Numbered from the stretch's first letter, positions 15,350 to 24,882 are shown. The stretch: 34,756 nt of DNA from JANMDU01 sp043755865 (GCA_043755865.1 JAYUSD010000235.1:1-34756); one strand, 5' to 3'. Program-made: numbers and translations. Notes: generated by a model not told the origin, from the letters alone.

Positions 15350-16869
15350 TGAGGCGGCTCGAAACTGTTGATCAAGCCGCTCACTGGCTGCGCTCGCATG
15401 TGGGCAAAGCAGCCTTGCAGACCGACAGCCGCCGCATTCAAGCAGGTGATGCCTTCATCGCTTGGCCAGGCGCGGCCACAGATGGGCGTCAGTATGTAGC
15501 GACTGCATTGCAAGCTGGTGCAACATGCTGCCTTGTGGAATCTGAGGGTGTGCAGGCCTACGGCTTTGATGATGCGAGGATCGCGCAAGTGCAAGGCCTG
15601 AAAGCTGCCAGCGGCCTGATTGCGGCAGCCTATTTTGAGCAGCCTAGCAAAGCGTTAGATGTGATCGCCGTAACGGGCACAAACGGCAAGACATCAACCG
15701 CTTGGTGGCTCGCGCAAGCGATCAATTTGCTCCGAAAAAGTGAGCAGTCTGCGCAGTATTCTTGCGGGCTGGTCGGCACTTTGGGCATGGGAACACCCGG
15801 GAAAATGGTCTCTACTGGGCTAACCACGCCAGATCCGGTGATGCTGCAAGCCGAGCTGGCGCGCTTGCGCGATGCCGGCGCTACAGCCTGCGTGATGGAG
15901 GCGTCGAGCATTGGCTTGGCCGAGCATCGCATGGCAGGCACACAAATCAAAGTGGCCATCTTCACCAATTTTACGCAAGACCATTTGGACTACCACGGCA
16001 GCATGGATGCTTATTGGTTGGCCAAACGGGCATTGTTTGACATGTTAGGTTTGCAAGCGGCAGTGATCAATATCGATGATCCCAAGAGCGATGAGCTGGT
16101 GGCGCATTGCAAAGAGCGGGGCTTGGCTGTCGTTAGCACATCGCAGTTGCGTACTGATGCCGCGCTGTGTGGCAGCACGCCTGAGTATCAAGCCAGCGGT
16201 ATGGTGTTTAACGTGACTGAAGCGGGGCAAATGCATCGCGTGAGCTGCCCCATGGTGGGCGATTTCAATGCCGCCAATATGTTGGGCGTGATCGGTGGGT
16301 TGCGTGCCTTGGGGCTAGATTTGAAGGCTGCGTGCGATGCACTTGCGCACTGCACGCCAGTGCCGGGGCGTATGGAATTGGTCGATGTGACTGATCAGCC
16401 GCTGATGGTGGTGGATTACGCGCATACGCCCGATGCGTTGGCCAAAGCGTTGGCAGCGCTGCGCCCGGTTGCGCAAGCGCGTGGCGGTAAATTGTGGAGT
16501 GTGTTCGGCTGCGGTGGTAACCGCGATGCATCCAAGCGCGTCCTGATGGCGCAAGCCGCTTTTGCAGGCGCGGATCAGATCGTGCTGACCAGCGACAACC
16601 CGAGATTTGAATCACCGCAGGTGATTGCTGATCAGGTGATGGCAGGCTTCAGTGACCAGCGCCCAACACATTCCAACATCTTTTCTGAGCTAGATCGCGA
16701 GCAAGCCATACGCTGGGCGGCGCAGCACGCTGCGGCTGAAGATGTGATTTTGATCGCTGGCAAGGGCCATGAGGATTACCAAGACATTGCAGGCATCAAG
16801 CATCCGTTTTCTGACCTGACCCAAGCCAAAGCAGCACTCAAGCTGCGTACAACAGGAGGCGCCATATGA
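15349..16869 (+). CDS. murE: UDP-N-acetylmuramoyl-L-alanyl-D-glutamate--2,6-diaminopimelate ligase
   Basis: MurE adds meso-diaminopimelate to UDP-MurNAc-L-Ala-D-Glu in the cytoplasm. The product is about 506 residues, with the ATP-binding TGTNGKT (109-115), the central-domain NFTQDHLDYHG and the C-terminal DNPR (416-419), the motif that selects meso-diaminopimelate over lysine. ATG 15349 overlaps the ftsI stop as TGATG; a TTG one codon earlier is possible. The stop overlaps murF as ATGA. The DNPR motif predicts Gram-negative-type peptidoglycan, consistent with lpxC in the window. Confidence 0.96.
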   Translation: MRRLETVDQAAHWLRSHVGKAALQTDSRRIQAGDAFIAWPGAATDGRQYVATALQAGATCCLVESEGVQAYGFDDARIAQVQGLKAASGLIAAAYFEQPSKALDVIAVTGTNGKTSTAWWLAQAINLLRKSEQSAQYSCGLVGTLGMGTPGKMVSTGLTTPDPVMLQAELARLRDAGATACVMEASSIGLAEHRMAGTQIKVAIFTNFTQDHLDYHGSMDAYWLAKRALFDMLGLQAAVINIDDPKSDELVAHCKERGLAVVSTSQLRTDAALCGSTPEYQASGMVFNVTEAGQMHRVSCPMVGDFNAANMLGVIGGLRALGLDLKAACDALAHCTPVPGRMELVDVTDQPLMVVDYAHTPDALAKALAALRPVAQARGGKLWSVFGCGGNRDASKRVLMAQAAFAGADQIVLTSDNPRFESPQVIADQVMAGFSDQRPTHSNIFSELDREQAIRWAAQHAAAEDVILIAGKGHEDYQDIAGIKHPFSDLTQAKAALKLRTTGGAI

Positions 16870-18335
16870 CAACGTTAAACGTCAATACGTCGATGATGAG
16901 CTTGCGCCAAGCCGCCGATTTCCTGCAAAGCCGGCAAATCGCTTGTGAGCTCGTTGGCGATGGGAGTGTGCTGATCAGTCGCGTGCATACCGACACGCGC
17001 ACCTTGGCTCCGGGAGATTTGTTTGTGGCTTTGCGCGGTGAGCGCTTTGATGCGCACGATTTTTTGCCACAGGCCAATTGTGCGGGTGCTGTGGCAGCGC
17101 TTGCTGAGCGCGGTTTGAAGGAAGCGGGTTTGCCCGGCTTGATCGTGCAAGACGCAAAGCGTGCCTTAGGCGAATTGGCCGCAGCATGGCGTGCGCAGTT
17201 TGATTTGCCTTTGATCGCTGTCACAGGCAGCAATGGCAAAACCACCGTCACTCAGATGATTGCAAGCGTCTTGAAAGCGCTTAGCCCAGATCACAGCTTG
17301 GCGACGCAAGGCAATTTAAACAATGACATCGGCGTGCCGCTTACGCTGCTGCGCTTGCGTGCTCACCATCAGATAGCCGTGATTGAGCTGGGGATGAATC
17401 ATCCGGGCGAGATTGCTTATCTGTCGGGCTTGACAAAACCGACCGTGGCAGTGGTGAACAACGCGCAGCGCGAGCACCAAGAATTCATGCACACGGTAGA
17501 AGCGGTGGCGCAGGAAAACGGCAGTGTGATCAGTGCCTTGCCAGCCGATGGGGTGGCGGTTTTTCCTTCTGATGATGCTTACACAACGCTGTGGCGCAGC
17601 TTGGCTGGCGTGCGCGAGCAGATTTGCTTTTCAAATGGTGCGATTCCTGCGGAAATTACGGGGCAGGCCGAATGGTTGGATGCATCATGGCGCGTGCGCC
17701 TAGCCACACCCTTGGGCTCAGCGAGCTGCCAACTGCGGATTGCGGGTCGCCATAACGTCAAGAATGCGCTGGCGGCAAGCGCTGCGGCGCTGGGCGCAGG
17801 CGTGCCGCTGGCCATGATCGTGGAAGGCTTGGAAGCGTTTGAGGCTGTGAAAGGCCGGTCTCGCGCCTTGCGCATCACCTTGCAAGGCAAAACCTACAAC
17901 GTGATTGACGATACGTACAACGCCAATCCGGATTCAGTGCGCGCCGCTATAGATATCTTGACCGAATTGCCCGCGCCGCATTTGCTGATTTTGGGCGACA
18001 TGGGCGAAGTGGGTGATCAAGGGCCTGAATTCCATGCCGAGATCGGTGAATACGCAGCACAGTGCGGCATCGAGACGCTGCTGTGCACGGGAGAATTGAT
18101 GCGCTATGGTGCTGCCGTCTTCCCGGGTGCGCGTCATTTCGGTGCCTTGGATTCTTTAACGCTTGCCGCCTTGTCAGACTTGCCCCAGTACCGCAGCGTG
18201 CTCGTCAAGGGTTCGCGCTCCATGAAAATGGAGCGTGTGGTGCAAGCCATTGAAGCAACCGCGACGACGTCTGCATCTGCATCTAAACAGACGGATTGCG
18301 CGCATCAAAATAAGGAGACTGCACATGCTGCTTAG
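16866..18335 (+). CDS. murF: UDP-N-acetylmuramoyl-tripeptide--D-alanyl-D-alanine ligase
   Basis: MurF attaches D-Ala-D-Ala to the UDP-MurNAc tripeptide, so it uses the product of the Ddl reaction encoded further down the cluster. The 489-residue protein carries GSNGKTT (121-127), IELGMNHPGEIAYL and DDTYNANPDS, all Mur-ligase or MurF-specific landmarks. The start ATG 16866 overlaps the murE stop, and the TAG stop lies 11 nt inside mraY. The C-terminal 25 residues are low in complexity (TTSASASKQ) and overlap the mraY ribosome-binding site. Confidence 0.96.
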   Translation: MTTLNVNTSMMSLRQAADFLQSRQIACELVGDGSVLISRVHTDTRTLAPGDLFVALRGERFDAHDFLPQANCAGAVAALAERGLKEAGLPGLIVQDAKRALGELAAAWRAQFDLPLIAVTGSNGKTTVTQMIASVLKALSPDHSLATQGNLNNDIGVPLTLLRLRAHHQIAVIELGMNHPGEIAYLSGLTKPTVAVVNNAQREHQEFMHTVEAVAQENGSVISALPADGVAVFPSDDAYTTLWRSLAGVREQICFSNGAIPAEITGQAEWLDASWRVRLATPLGSASCQLRIAGRHNVKNALAASAAALGAGVPLAMIVEGLEAFEAVKGRSRALRITLQGKTYNVIDDTYNANPDSVRAAIDILTELPAPHLLILGDMGEVGDQGPEFHAEIGEYAAQCGIETLLCTGELMRYGAAVFPGARHFGALDSLTLAALSDLPQYRSVLVKGSRSMKMERVVQAIEATATTSASASKQTDCAHQNKETAHAA

Positions 18336-19503
18336 CCTCGCGGCGTGGCTTCAAAGCTTATCGCCAGAATTTGGATTTTTTCGGGTTTTTCAATACCTAA
18401 CTTTTCGCGCTGTGATGGCGGCGATGACGGCACTCTTGATTGGCTTGTTTGCTGGACCGTGGGTGATTCGCTATTTGGCATCGCTCAAAATCGGCCAGCC
18501 GATCCGCGAATACGCTATGCAAACGCATTTGGCCAAGAGCGGCACGCCCACGATGGGCGGCGTGTTGATATTGATTTCCATTGCGATATCCACACTGCTT
18601 TGGTTTGATTGGACGAATCGCTTTGTCTGGATCGTGATGATCGTGACCATGGGTTTTGGTGCAATTGGCTGGGTAGACGATTGGCGCAAAGTGGTCAACA
18701 AAGATCCTGAAGGCATGCGAAGCCGCGAAAAATTTTTCTGGCAATCTGTCGTGGGGCTGCTAGCTGCGCTGTATCTTGTGTTCAGTATTTCCGAGAGCAG
18801 CAATACCCGGGTATTGCAATTGTTTGTCTCTTGGGTGCAATCAGGTTTTGATGTCAATCTACCGCCCAAAGCTGGACTCATGATGCCCTTTTTCAAAGAA
18901 ATCAGTTACCCGCTGGGCGTATTTGGCTTTGTCATCATGACCTATTTGGTGATTGTGGGTTCGAGCAATGCGGTCAATTTAACCGATGGGCTCGATGGCC
19001 TAGCCATCATGCCAGTTGTGATGGTGAGCTCCGCGCTCGGTGTGTTTGCCTACGTGACAGGAAGCGCGGTGTTTTCAAAATACCTGTTTCTGCCCTACAT
19101 TCCCGGCGCAGGCGAACTCTTGGTTTTCTGCTCGGCTATGGCCGGCGCTGGCTTGGCATTTTTGTGGTTTAACACGCATCCGGCGCAAGTGTTTATGGGT
19201 GATGTGGGCGCACTTTCTTTAGGCGCCGCGCTGGGTACAGTTGCCGTGATCGTGCGTCAAGAAATTGTGTTCGCCATCATGGGCGGAATTTTTGTGGTCG
19301 AAGCGCTGTCTGTGATGCTGCAAGTGCTCTATTTCAAATACACGAAGAAAAAATACGGCGAAGGCCGACGCATTTTGAAAATGGCACCGCTTCATCATCA
19401 TTTTGAAAAATCGGGTTGGAAAGAAACACAAGTGGTGGTGCGCTTTTGGATCATCACGATGCTGCTTTGCTTGGTGGGCTTGTCCACATTGAAGCTGCGC
19501 TAG
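18325..19503 (+). CDS. mraY: Phospho-N-acetylmuramoyl-pentapeptide transferase MraY
   Basis: MraY is the integral membrane enzyme that makes lipid I from UDP-MurNAc-pentapeptide and undecaprenyl phosphate. The 392-residue protein has about ten hydrophobic helices and the conserved cytoplasmic loops: GTPTMGGVLIL, the acidic WVDDWRK, NLTDGLDGLA, MGDVGALSLG and APLHHHFEKSGWKE. ATG 18325 is chosen because TAAGGAGA sits 8 nt upstream and the protein then begins at the expected first helix; an upstream in-frame start at 18235 would add 30 basic residues unlike the family. The stop is TAG. Confidence 0.96.
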   Translation: MLLSLAAWLQSLSPEFGFFRVFQYLTFRAVMAAMTALLIGLFAGPWVIRYLASLKIGQPIREYAMQTHLAKSGTPTMGGVLILISIAISTLLWFDWTNRFVWIVMIVTMGFGAIGWVDDWRKVVNKDPEGMRSREKFFWQSVVGLLAALYLVFSISESSNTRVLQLFVSWVQSGFDVNLPPKAGLMMPFFKEISYPLGVFGFVIMTYLVIVGSSNAVNLTDGLDGLAIMPVVMVSSALGVFAYVTGSAVFSKYLFLPYIPGAGELLVFCSAMAGAGLAFLWFNTHPAQVFMGDVGALSLGAALGTVAVIVRQEIVFAIMGGIFVVEALSVMLQVLYFKYTKKKYGEGRRILKMAPLHHHFEKSGWKETQVVVRFWIITMLLCLVGLSTLKLR

Positions 19504-19512
19504 GAAAAAACT

Positions 19513-21102
19513 GTGCAACTCAAGGATATCTCCGTTTTGATTTTGGGCTTAGGCAGCTCGGGCTTGGCTATGGCGCGTTGGTGCAACGCCCAAGGCGCGC
19601 AGGTGCAGGTGGTGGATACGCGGGAGCAGCCACCGGGTTGGGCAGAGCTTCAGGTGCAATGCCCACAGGTGAAGTTTCAAGCTGTGGAAAGCTTTTCTGC
19701 GGCGTTGATTCAAGGTACAGATATTCGTGCGGTGTGCCGTAGCCCTGGGTTATCTCCTACCAACCTTGCTCCTGTTTTAGAAGCAGCTCGTGCAATGGGT
19801 GTGCCGGTATGGGGCGAATTAGACTTGTTTTTGATGGGCTTGCAAAATCTAAAAACGGAATCCGCATCACGACCCGAAGCTCAATCAGAGACCGAATCTG
19901 AGAGCAAGACTGAGCTTGAGACTGCGCAGCAACCTCCCTACAAGCCAAAGATTTTGGCGATCACGGGCACGAACGGTAAAACCACGGTGACCGCGCTCAC
20001 CGGGCAATTGGTCGAGCGAGCTGGCAAAACCGTTGCTGTGGCTGGCAACATCGGCCCCACATTGCTCGATACGCTTGCGATGCATATTGATTCGCAGACG
20101 CTACCGCAGGTGTGGGTGCTGGAATTGTCGAGCTTCCAGCTTGATGGCGTGACAGGCTTCACACCCACGATGGGTGTGGTGCTCAATCTCACGCAAGATC
20201 ATCTGGATTGGCATGGCGACATGGCCGCTTATGCAGCATCTAAAGCGCACATCTTTGGCGCGCACAGCATCAATGCACCACCCATGCTTCTCAATCGCGA
20301 TGACGCCGCCGTGATGGCCATGCGGCCATCGCTCATCAAAGGCAAGCCGCAGCGCACAGACATCACATTCGGTTCGGATTTGCCGCAGCGCCCCGGCGAC
20401 TACGGGATAGAGACGGTGGGCGGCATGACATGGCTGGTGCGGGCTTTAGAGGCCGATGAAACGCAGAAGCGCCGCAAAGACGAGAAACAAGAAATTCATT
20501 TACAGCGCTTCATGCCCGCCGATGCTTTGCGAATTCGTGGCCGACACAATGCGATGAACGCTTTGGCTGCTTTGGCATTGGCCAGCTCGGCAGGCTGTAC
20601 CTTGTCAAGCATGCTCTATGGTCTGCGTGAATACCGTGGCGAGCCGCATCGCGTGGCATCGGTCGCAATCATTGAAGGCGTGGAGTATTTTGACGATAGC
20701 AAAGGCACGAACGTGGGCGCGACGGTGGCTGCGTTGGCCGGCCTGGGTGCAGAGCGCAAGGTCGTGGTGATTCTGGGAGGCGAAGGCAAAGGTCAAGATT
20801 TTTCACCTCTGGCGCAACCCGTTTCCCTTTACGCACGATCCGTGATCTTGCTAGGGCGAGACGCGCCCTTGATCGAGCAAGCCTTGTCCGGCACGGGCGT
20901 GCGAATGCTGACGGCAGCCCACATGGAAGACGCTGTGAAGATGGGGGCTGAGCTTGCGCATTCGGGCGATGCTGTGTTGCTCTCGCCCGCATGCGCTAGC
21001 TTTGACATGTTCAAGGATTACAAGCACCGTGCAGAAGTTTTCGTGGCTGCGGTCAAGCACCTTGCCGATCATGCCGGCGTGACCATGGTGGAGGGCGCAT
21101 GA
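19513..21102 (+). CDS. murD: UDP-N-acetylmuramoylalanine--D-glutamate ligase
   Basis: MurD adds D-glutamate to UDP-MurNAc-L-Ala. The protein is long at 529 residues, while E. coli MurD is about 440. It has the N-terminal UDP-binding fold (VLILGLGSSGLAMARW), the ATP loop GTNGKTT (152-158), LNLTQDHLDWHGD and the C-terminal segment VVILGGEGKGQDF. A Ser/Glu/Thr-rich low-complexity linker (about 114-141, nt 19852-19936) lies between the first and second domains, and a charged insert (ADETQKRRKDEKQE) before the GRHNAMNALAA segment adds further length. Start is GTG 19513 with AGGAA upstream; the stop overlaps ftsW as ATGA. Confidence 0.95.
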   Translation: MQLKDISVLILGLGSSGLAMARWCNAQGAQVQVVDTREQPPGWAELQVQCPQVKFQAVESFSAALIQGTDIRAVCRSPGLSPTNLAPVLEAARAMGVPVWGELDLFLMGLQNLKTESASRPEAQSETESESKTELETAQQPPYKPKILAITGTNGKTTVTALTGQLVERAGKTVAVAGNIGPTLLDTLAMHIDSQTLPQVWVLELSSFQLDGVTGFTPTMGVVLNLTQDHLDWHGDMAAYAASKAHIFGAHSINAPPMLLNRDDAAVMAMRPSLIKGKPQRTDITFGSDLPQRPGDYGIETVGGMTWLVRALEADETQKRRKDEKQEIHLQRFMPADALRIRGRHNAMNALAALALASSAGCTLSSMLYGLREYRGEPHRVASVAIIEGVEYFDDSKGTNVGATVAALAGLGAERKVVVILGGEGKGQDFSPLAQPVSLYARSVILLGRDAPLIEQALSGTGVRMLTAAHMEDAVKMGAELAHSGDAVLLSPACASFDMFKDYKHRAEVFVAAVKHLADHAGVTMVEGA

Positions 21103-22379
21103 GCGAAGCCGCTGCCCCATCTTTGCTCTCTCGTCTCGCGTTGAAGTTGCGCGGCGTGAAAAGCATGGGCAGGGCAGCCGCAGATGCGCTCCCCGTGCGC
21201 ACGAGCTATGGCGGCAGCGCTAGCAGTGCGCGGCCGAATGCCAGTGTGATGGGTGTGGATAAGCCCTTGCTTTGGATGATCATCACCTTGCTGATTTGGG
21301 GCTTGATCATGGTGTATTCCGCCTCCATTGCCTTGCCTGATAATCCGCGCTTTGCAAAATATACCCACACGCATTTCTTGATGCGGCACATGTTTTCTTT
21401 GGTGGTGGCGGTCAGCGTGGGTCTGCTGGCTTTTCAGATTCCAGTGAAAACTTGGGAGAAAGTGGCGCCGTGGTTGTTTGTGGCTTCATTGCTGCTGCTG
21501 ATCGCAGTGTTGATTCCCGGTATCGGCAAGGTGATCAATGGCGCGCGTCGCTGGATTTCGCTGGGGTTGATGAATTTTCAGCCTTCAGAGCTTGCGAAAT
21601 TTGCAGTGCTTTTGTACGCGGCTGATTACATGGTGCGAAAGATGGAAGTCAAAGAGCGCTTCTTCCGCGCTGTGTTGCCGATGGCGGTGGCCATTGGCGT
21701 GGTGGGCTTGTTGCTACTTGCAGAGCCAGATATGGGTGCGTTCATGGTGATTGCTGTCATTGCCATGGGCATTTTGTTTCTTGGTGGCGTGAACGCGCGT
21801 ATGTTTTTCTTGATCGCTACGGTGATCGTCTTGGCTTTTGCCATGATGATTTGGCTCTCCGATTGGCGACGCGAGCGGATTTTCGCGTATCTCAATCCTT
21901 GGGACGAAAAGCATGCATTAGGAAAAGGCTATCAGCTCTCGCATGCTTTGATTGCGATTGGACGGGGTGAGATTTTTGGCGTGGGCTTGGGCGGAAGTGT
22001 AGAAAAGCTGCATTGGTTGCCCGAGGCGCATACTGACTTTTTGTTGGCCGTGATCGGCGAGGAGTTTGGCCTGGTTGGCGTGCTCGTCATCATTGGCATC
22101 TTCTTTTGGATCACGCGCCGCATCATGCATATTGGCCGGCAGGCAATCGCGCTGGATCGCGTGTTTGCAGGTCTTGTGGCGCAAGGCGTGGGCATCTGGA
22201 TCGGATTTCAATCTTTCATCAACATGGGTGTGAACCTCGGCGCGCTTCCAACGAAGGGGCTAACGCTGCCACTCATGAGCTATGGCGGCTCCGCCATCAT
22301 GATGAATCTGATTGCATTGGCTGTGGTGCTGCGCATTGATTACGAGAATAAAGACATGATGCGCGGAGGCCGACCATGA
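21099..22379 (+). CDS. ftsW: Septal peptidoglycan glycosyltransferase FtsW
   Basis: FtsW is the SEDS-family polymerase that makes septal glycan strands with FtsI. The 426-residue membrane protein has a cytoplasmic N-terminal extension of about 50 residues, then about ten hydrophobic helices. SEDS landmarks are present: GARRWISLGLMNFQPSE, LLAEPDMGAFMV, YQLSHALIAIGRGEIFGVGL, LPEAHTDFLLAVIGEEFG, and the C-terminal LPTKGLTLPLMSYGGSA. Both ends use ATGA overlaps, with murD and murG. Full length and apparently functional. Confidence 0.96.
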   Translation: MSEAAAPSLLSRLALKLRGVKSMGRAAADALPVRTSYGGSASSARPNASVMGVDKPLLWMIITLLIWGLIMVYSASIALPDNPRFAKYTHTHFLMRHMFSLVVAVSVGLLAFQIPVKTWEKVAPWLFVASLLLLIAVLIPGIGKVINGARRWISLGLMNFQPSELAKFAVLLYAADYMVRKMEVKERFFRAVLPMAVAIGVVGLLLLAEPDMGAFMVIAVIAMGILFLGGVNARMFFLIATVIVLAFAMMIWLSDWRRERIFAYLNPWDEKHALGKGYQLSHALIAIGRGEIFGVGLGGSVEKLHWLPEAHTDFLLAVIGEEFGLVGVLVIIGIFFWITRRIMHIGRQAIALDRVFAGLVAQGVGIWIGFQSFINMGVNLGALPTKGLTLPLMSYGGSAIMMNLIALAVVLRIDYENKDMMRGGRP

Positions 22380-23443
22380 AGACCGCATTGGTCATGGCGG
22401 GCGGCACGGGCGGGCATATTTTCCCAGGCCTCGCTGTGGCTGAGGCTCTGCGCGAAAAGGGCTGGCGAGTGCATTGGCTCGGCGGGCCGCAAAGCATGGA
22501 ATCACGCCTTGTGCCGCCGCGCGGCTTTGCTTACGAGCAGATCGATTTTTCGGGCGTGCGTGGCAAGGGCATGCTGACCTTGGCATTCTTGCCGCTGCGT
22601 TTGCTCAAAGCTTTTTGGCAAAGTATCGGCGTGATTCGCCGCGTCAAACCTGATGTGGTGGTGGGGTTGGGCGGCTACATCACGTTCCCTGCTGGCATGA
22701 TGGCGGCGCTGTTGGGCAAGCCATTGATCTTGCATGAGCAAAATTCTGTGGCTGGCATGGCTAACAAAGTATTGGCCGGCGTTGCAGATCGCGTCTTTAC
22801 CACTTTCCCAGCCGTGTTTGCTCAAGGCGAGTGGATCGGCAATCCGCTGCGCCGAGAATTCTTGGAGCAACAGCCGCCGCAAGAGCGTGCAGCTCAGGCC
22901 AACGGACGGATGAAGCTTTTGATCGTGGGCGGCAGTCTGGGCGCAAAAGCTTTGAATGATGTGATGCCAAAAGCGTTGGCAGCGCTACCTGTTGATCAGC
23001 GCCCGCAAGTAATTCACCAAGGTGGAGAAAAGCAAATCGAGCAACTACGCGCCAATTACGCGGCTGTAGGCGTGCAAGCAGAGCTCACACCTTTTATTGC
23101 CAACACTGCGCAAGCGTTTGCCGATGCTGATTTGGTGATTTGCCGCGCCGGTGCATCGACTGTGAGTGAGATAGCGGCGGTGGGCGCGGCGGCCGTATTT
23201 GTGCCGTTTCCTTTTGCCGTGGACGATCATCAAACCATCAATGCAAAATTTTTAAGCGATCAGGGCGCTGCGACGCTTTTGCCACAGGCTGAGTTTACGG
23301 TAGAGCGCGTTGTGCGATTGCTATTAAATTATGAGCACTCCGCGCAGGTTCTATGCCGGCAAAAGGCCTATTCTTTAAGAAAAATGGATGCCACCGAGAA
23401 GGTGGTGCGAGCCTGCGAAGTTTTGGGACAGAAAACAACATGA
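22376..23443 (+). CDS. murG: Lipid II synthase MurG (UDP-GlcNAc transferase)
   Basis: MurG transfers GlcNAc to lipid I on the inner face of the membrane, forming lipid II. The 355-residue GT28-family protein has GGTGGHIFPGLAVAE (9-23), LGGYITFPAG, LHEQNSVAGMANK, VGGSLGAKALN and the UDP-GlcNAc-binding CRAGASTVSEIAAVGAA. Copy C of the dispersed repeat (23318-23386) encodes the segment from about LLLNYEHSAQ to SLRKM near the C-terminus. Total length still looks normal, so sequence was replaced rather than simply added. Both ends overlap neighbours by ATGA. Confidence 0.95.
   Translation: MKTALVMAGGTGGHIFPGLAVAEALREKGWRVHWLGGPQSMESRLVPPRGFAYEQIDFSGVRGKGMLTLAFLPLRLLKAFWQSIGVIRRVKPDVVVGLGGYITFPAGMMAALLGKPLILHEQNSVAGMANKVLAGVADRVFTTFPAVFAQGEWIGNPLRREFLEQQPPQERAAQANGRMKLLIVGGSLGAKALNDVMPKALAALPVDQRPQVIHQGGEKQIEQLRANYAAVGVQAELTPFIANTAQAFADADLVICRAGASTVSEIAAVGAAAVFVPFPFAVDDHQTINAKFLSDQGAATLLPQAEFTVERVVRLLLNYEHSAQVLCRQKAYSLRKMDATEKVVRACEVLGQKTT
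23318..23386 (+). repeat. Dispersed ~69-nt repeat, copy C (inside the 3' end of murG)
   Basis: It begins TTGCTATTAAATTATGAGCA, contains TTCTATGCCGGC and AAAAGGCC, and ends in AGAAAAATG. It matches copy B without gaps and copy A with one single-base shift. The terminal ATG is an in-frame Met codon of murG, and the codons CTA TGC CGG are read in the same frame as in copy A. Confidence 0.72.
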
Positions 23444-24867
23444 AACACGCGATCAGAAACATTCACTTTGTAGGTATTGGTGGTGCGGGAATGAGCGGCA
23501 TTGCCGAAGTGTTGCAAAATCTTGGCTACAAAATCTCTGGCTCCGACTTAAACGATGGCGCTGTATTGCAGCGTTTGCAGGGTTTGGGCATCCAAACGTC
23601 AGTAGGGCATGCTGCGGCGCATATTGCGGATGCAGATTGCATCGTCACGTCTACAGCTGTCAAAGACGACAATCCAGAAGTGATCGCTGCCCGTGAGAAG
23701 CGCATTCCAATCGTGCCACGTGCTGTGATGCTGGCCGAGCTGATGCGTATGAAGCAAGGCATCGCGATTGCAGGCACCCATGGCAAGACGACGACGACTT
23801 CACTTGTGGCCAGCGTATTGGCAGAGGCCGGACTTGATCCGACGTTTGTGATCGGCGGGCGGCTCAACAGTGCAGGTGCGAATGCCAAGCTAGGCTCTGG
23901 CCAGTTTATTGTGGTGGAAGCAGATGAATCGGATGCCTCGTTTTTGAATCTGCTGCCCGTGATGGCCACGATCACCAACATTGATGCCGATCACATGGAC
24001 ACCTATGGCCAGAGCTTAGATAAGCTCAAAGCCGCGTTTGTTGATTTTCTGCATCGCATGCCTTTTTATGGTGCGGCAGTCCTTTGTGTGGACGATCCGG
24101 GCGTACAGAGTATTCTGTCCCAAGTCGCTCGCCCGATCACGACCTATGGCTTAAATGAAGGCGCGCAAGTGCGCGCCATTAACGTGCAGCCAATGCATGG
24201 GCAAATGCGTTTCACGGTGCAGCGGCGTAATGGTGTGACGATGCCTGATCTGGCTATCACCTTGAATTTGCCTGGTGAGCACAACGTGCGCAATGCATTG
24301 GCCGCGATTGCAATTGCGACTGAGCTGGATGTGCCTGATGCTGCCATTCAAAAAGCCTTGGCAGATTTCAAAGGCGTTGACAGACGTTTTCAAAGCTATG
24401 GTGATGTGCAAGTCAAGCCTGAGAACGGCGGGGGCATTTTCCGCGTGATTGATGATTATGGCCATCATCCGGTAGAGATGGCAGCCACTTTAGCTGCAGC
24501 ACGCGGTGCATTTCAAGGCAGGCGCATCATGCTGGCTTTTCAGCCGCACCGCTACAGTCGCACGCGCGATTGCTTTGAAGATTTCGTCAAGGTGCTTGGT
24601 GATGCAGATTTGGTGCTTCTCAGCGAGGTGTATGCCGCTGGCGAGGCGCCGATTGTGGCGGCAGACGGGCGAGCGCTAGCGCGGGCTTTGCGCGTGGCGG
24701 GCAAAGTCGAGCCCGTGTTTGTGGATGCGATTGAAGCCATGCCGCAAGCGGTGTTGGATGCGGCCAGAGATGGCGATGTCGTGATTTGTATGGGCGCAGG
24801 CTCAATAGGCGCGGTGCCAGGCAAATTAACTGCTACGCAATTAATAGCAAAAACACCACATAAATAG
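23440..24867 (+). CDS. murC: UDP-N-acetylmuramate--L-alanine ligase
   Basis: MurC adds the first amino acid, L-alanine, to UDP-MurNAc. The protein of about 475 residues begins MKHAIRNIHFVGIGGAGMSG, the usual MurC N-terminus, with GTHGKTTT at about 112-119, VEADESDASFL, NIDADHMDTYG and the C-terminal DDYGHHPVE and FQPHRYSRTRD. ATG 23440 overlaps the murG stop as ATGA; an upstream frame extension to 23353 is not family sequence. The last dozen residues (ending LIAKTPHK) are encoded by a stretch that looks like an inverted fragment of the dispersed repeat. The stop is TAG. Confidence 0.95.
   Translation: MKHAIRNIHFVGIGGAGMSGIAEVLQNLGYKISGSDLNDGAVLQRLQGLGIQTSVGHAAAHIADADCIVTSTAVKDDNPEVIAAREKRIPIVPRAVMLAELMRMKQGIAIAGTHGKTTTTSLVASVLAEAGLDPTFVIGGRLNSAGANAKLGSGQFIVVEADESDASFLNLLPVMATITNIDADHMDTYGQSLDKLKAAFVDFLHRMPFYGAAVLCVDDPGVQSILSQVARPITTYGLNEGAQVRAINVQPMHGQMRFTVQRRNGVTMPDLAITLNLPGEHNVRNALAAIAIATELDVPDAAIQKALADFKGVDRRFQSYGDVQVKPENGGGIFRVIDDYGHHPVEMAATLAAARGAFQGRRIMLAFQPHRYSRTRDCFEDFVKVLGDADLVLLSEVYAAGEAPIVAADGRALARALRVAGKVEPVFVDAIEAMPQAVLDAARDGDVVICMGAGSIGAVPGKLTATQLIAKTPHK
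24830..24850 (-). repeat. Possible inverted fragment of the dispersed repeat at the murC 3' end
   Basis: On the minus strand this reads TTGCTATTAATTGCGTAGCA. Its first ten bases are identical to the start of copy C, and AGCA also matches. It lies just before copy D in opposite orientation, so the two 5' ends could pair as an imperfect hairpin between murC and ddl. A short match, so tentative. Confidence 0.35.
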
Positions 24868-24882
24868 GAACCAAAGTGCAAT

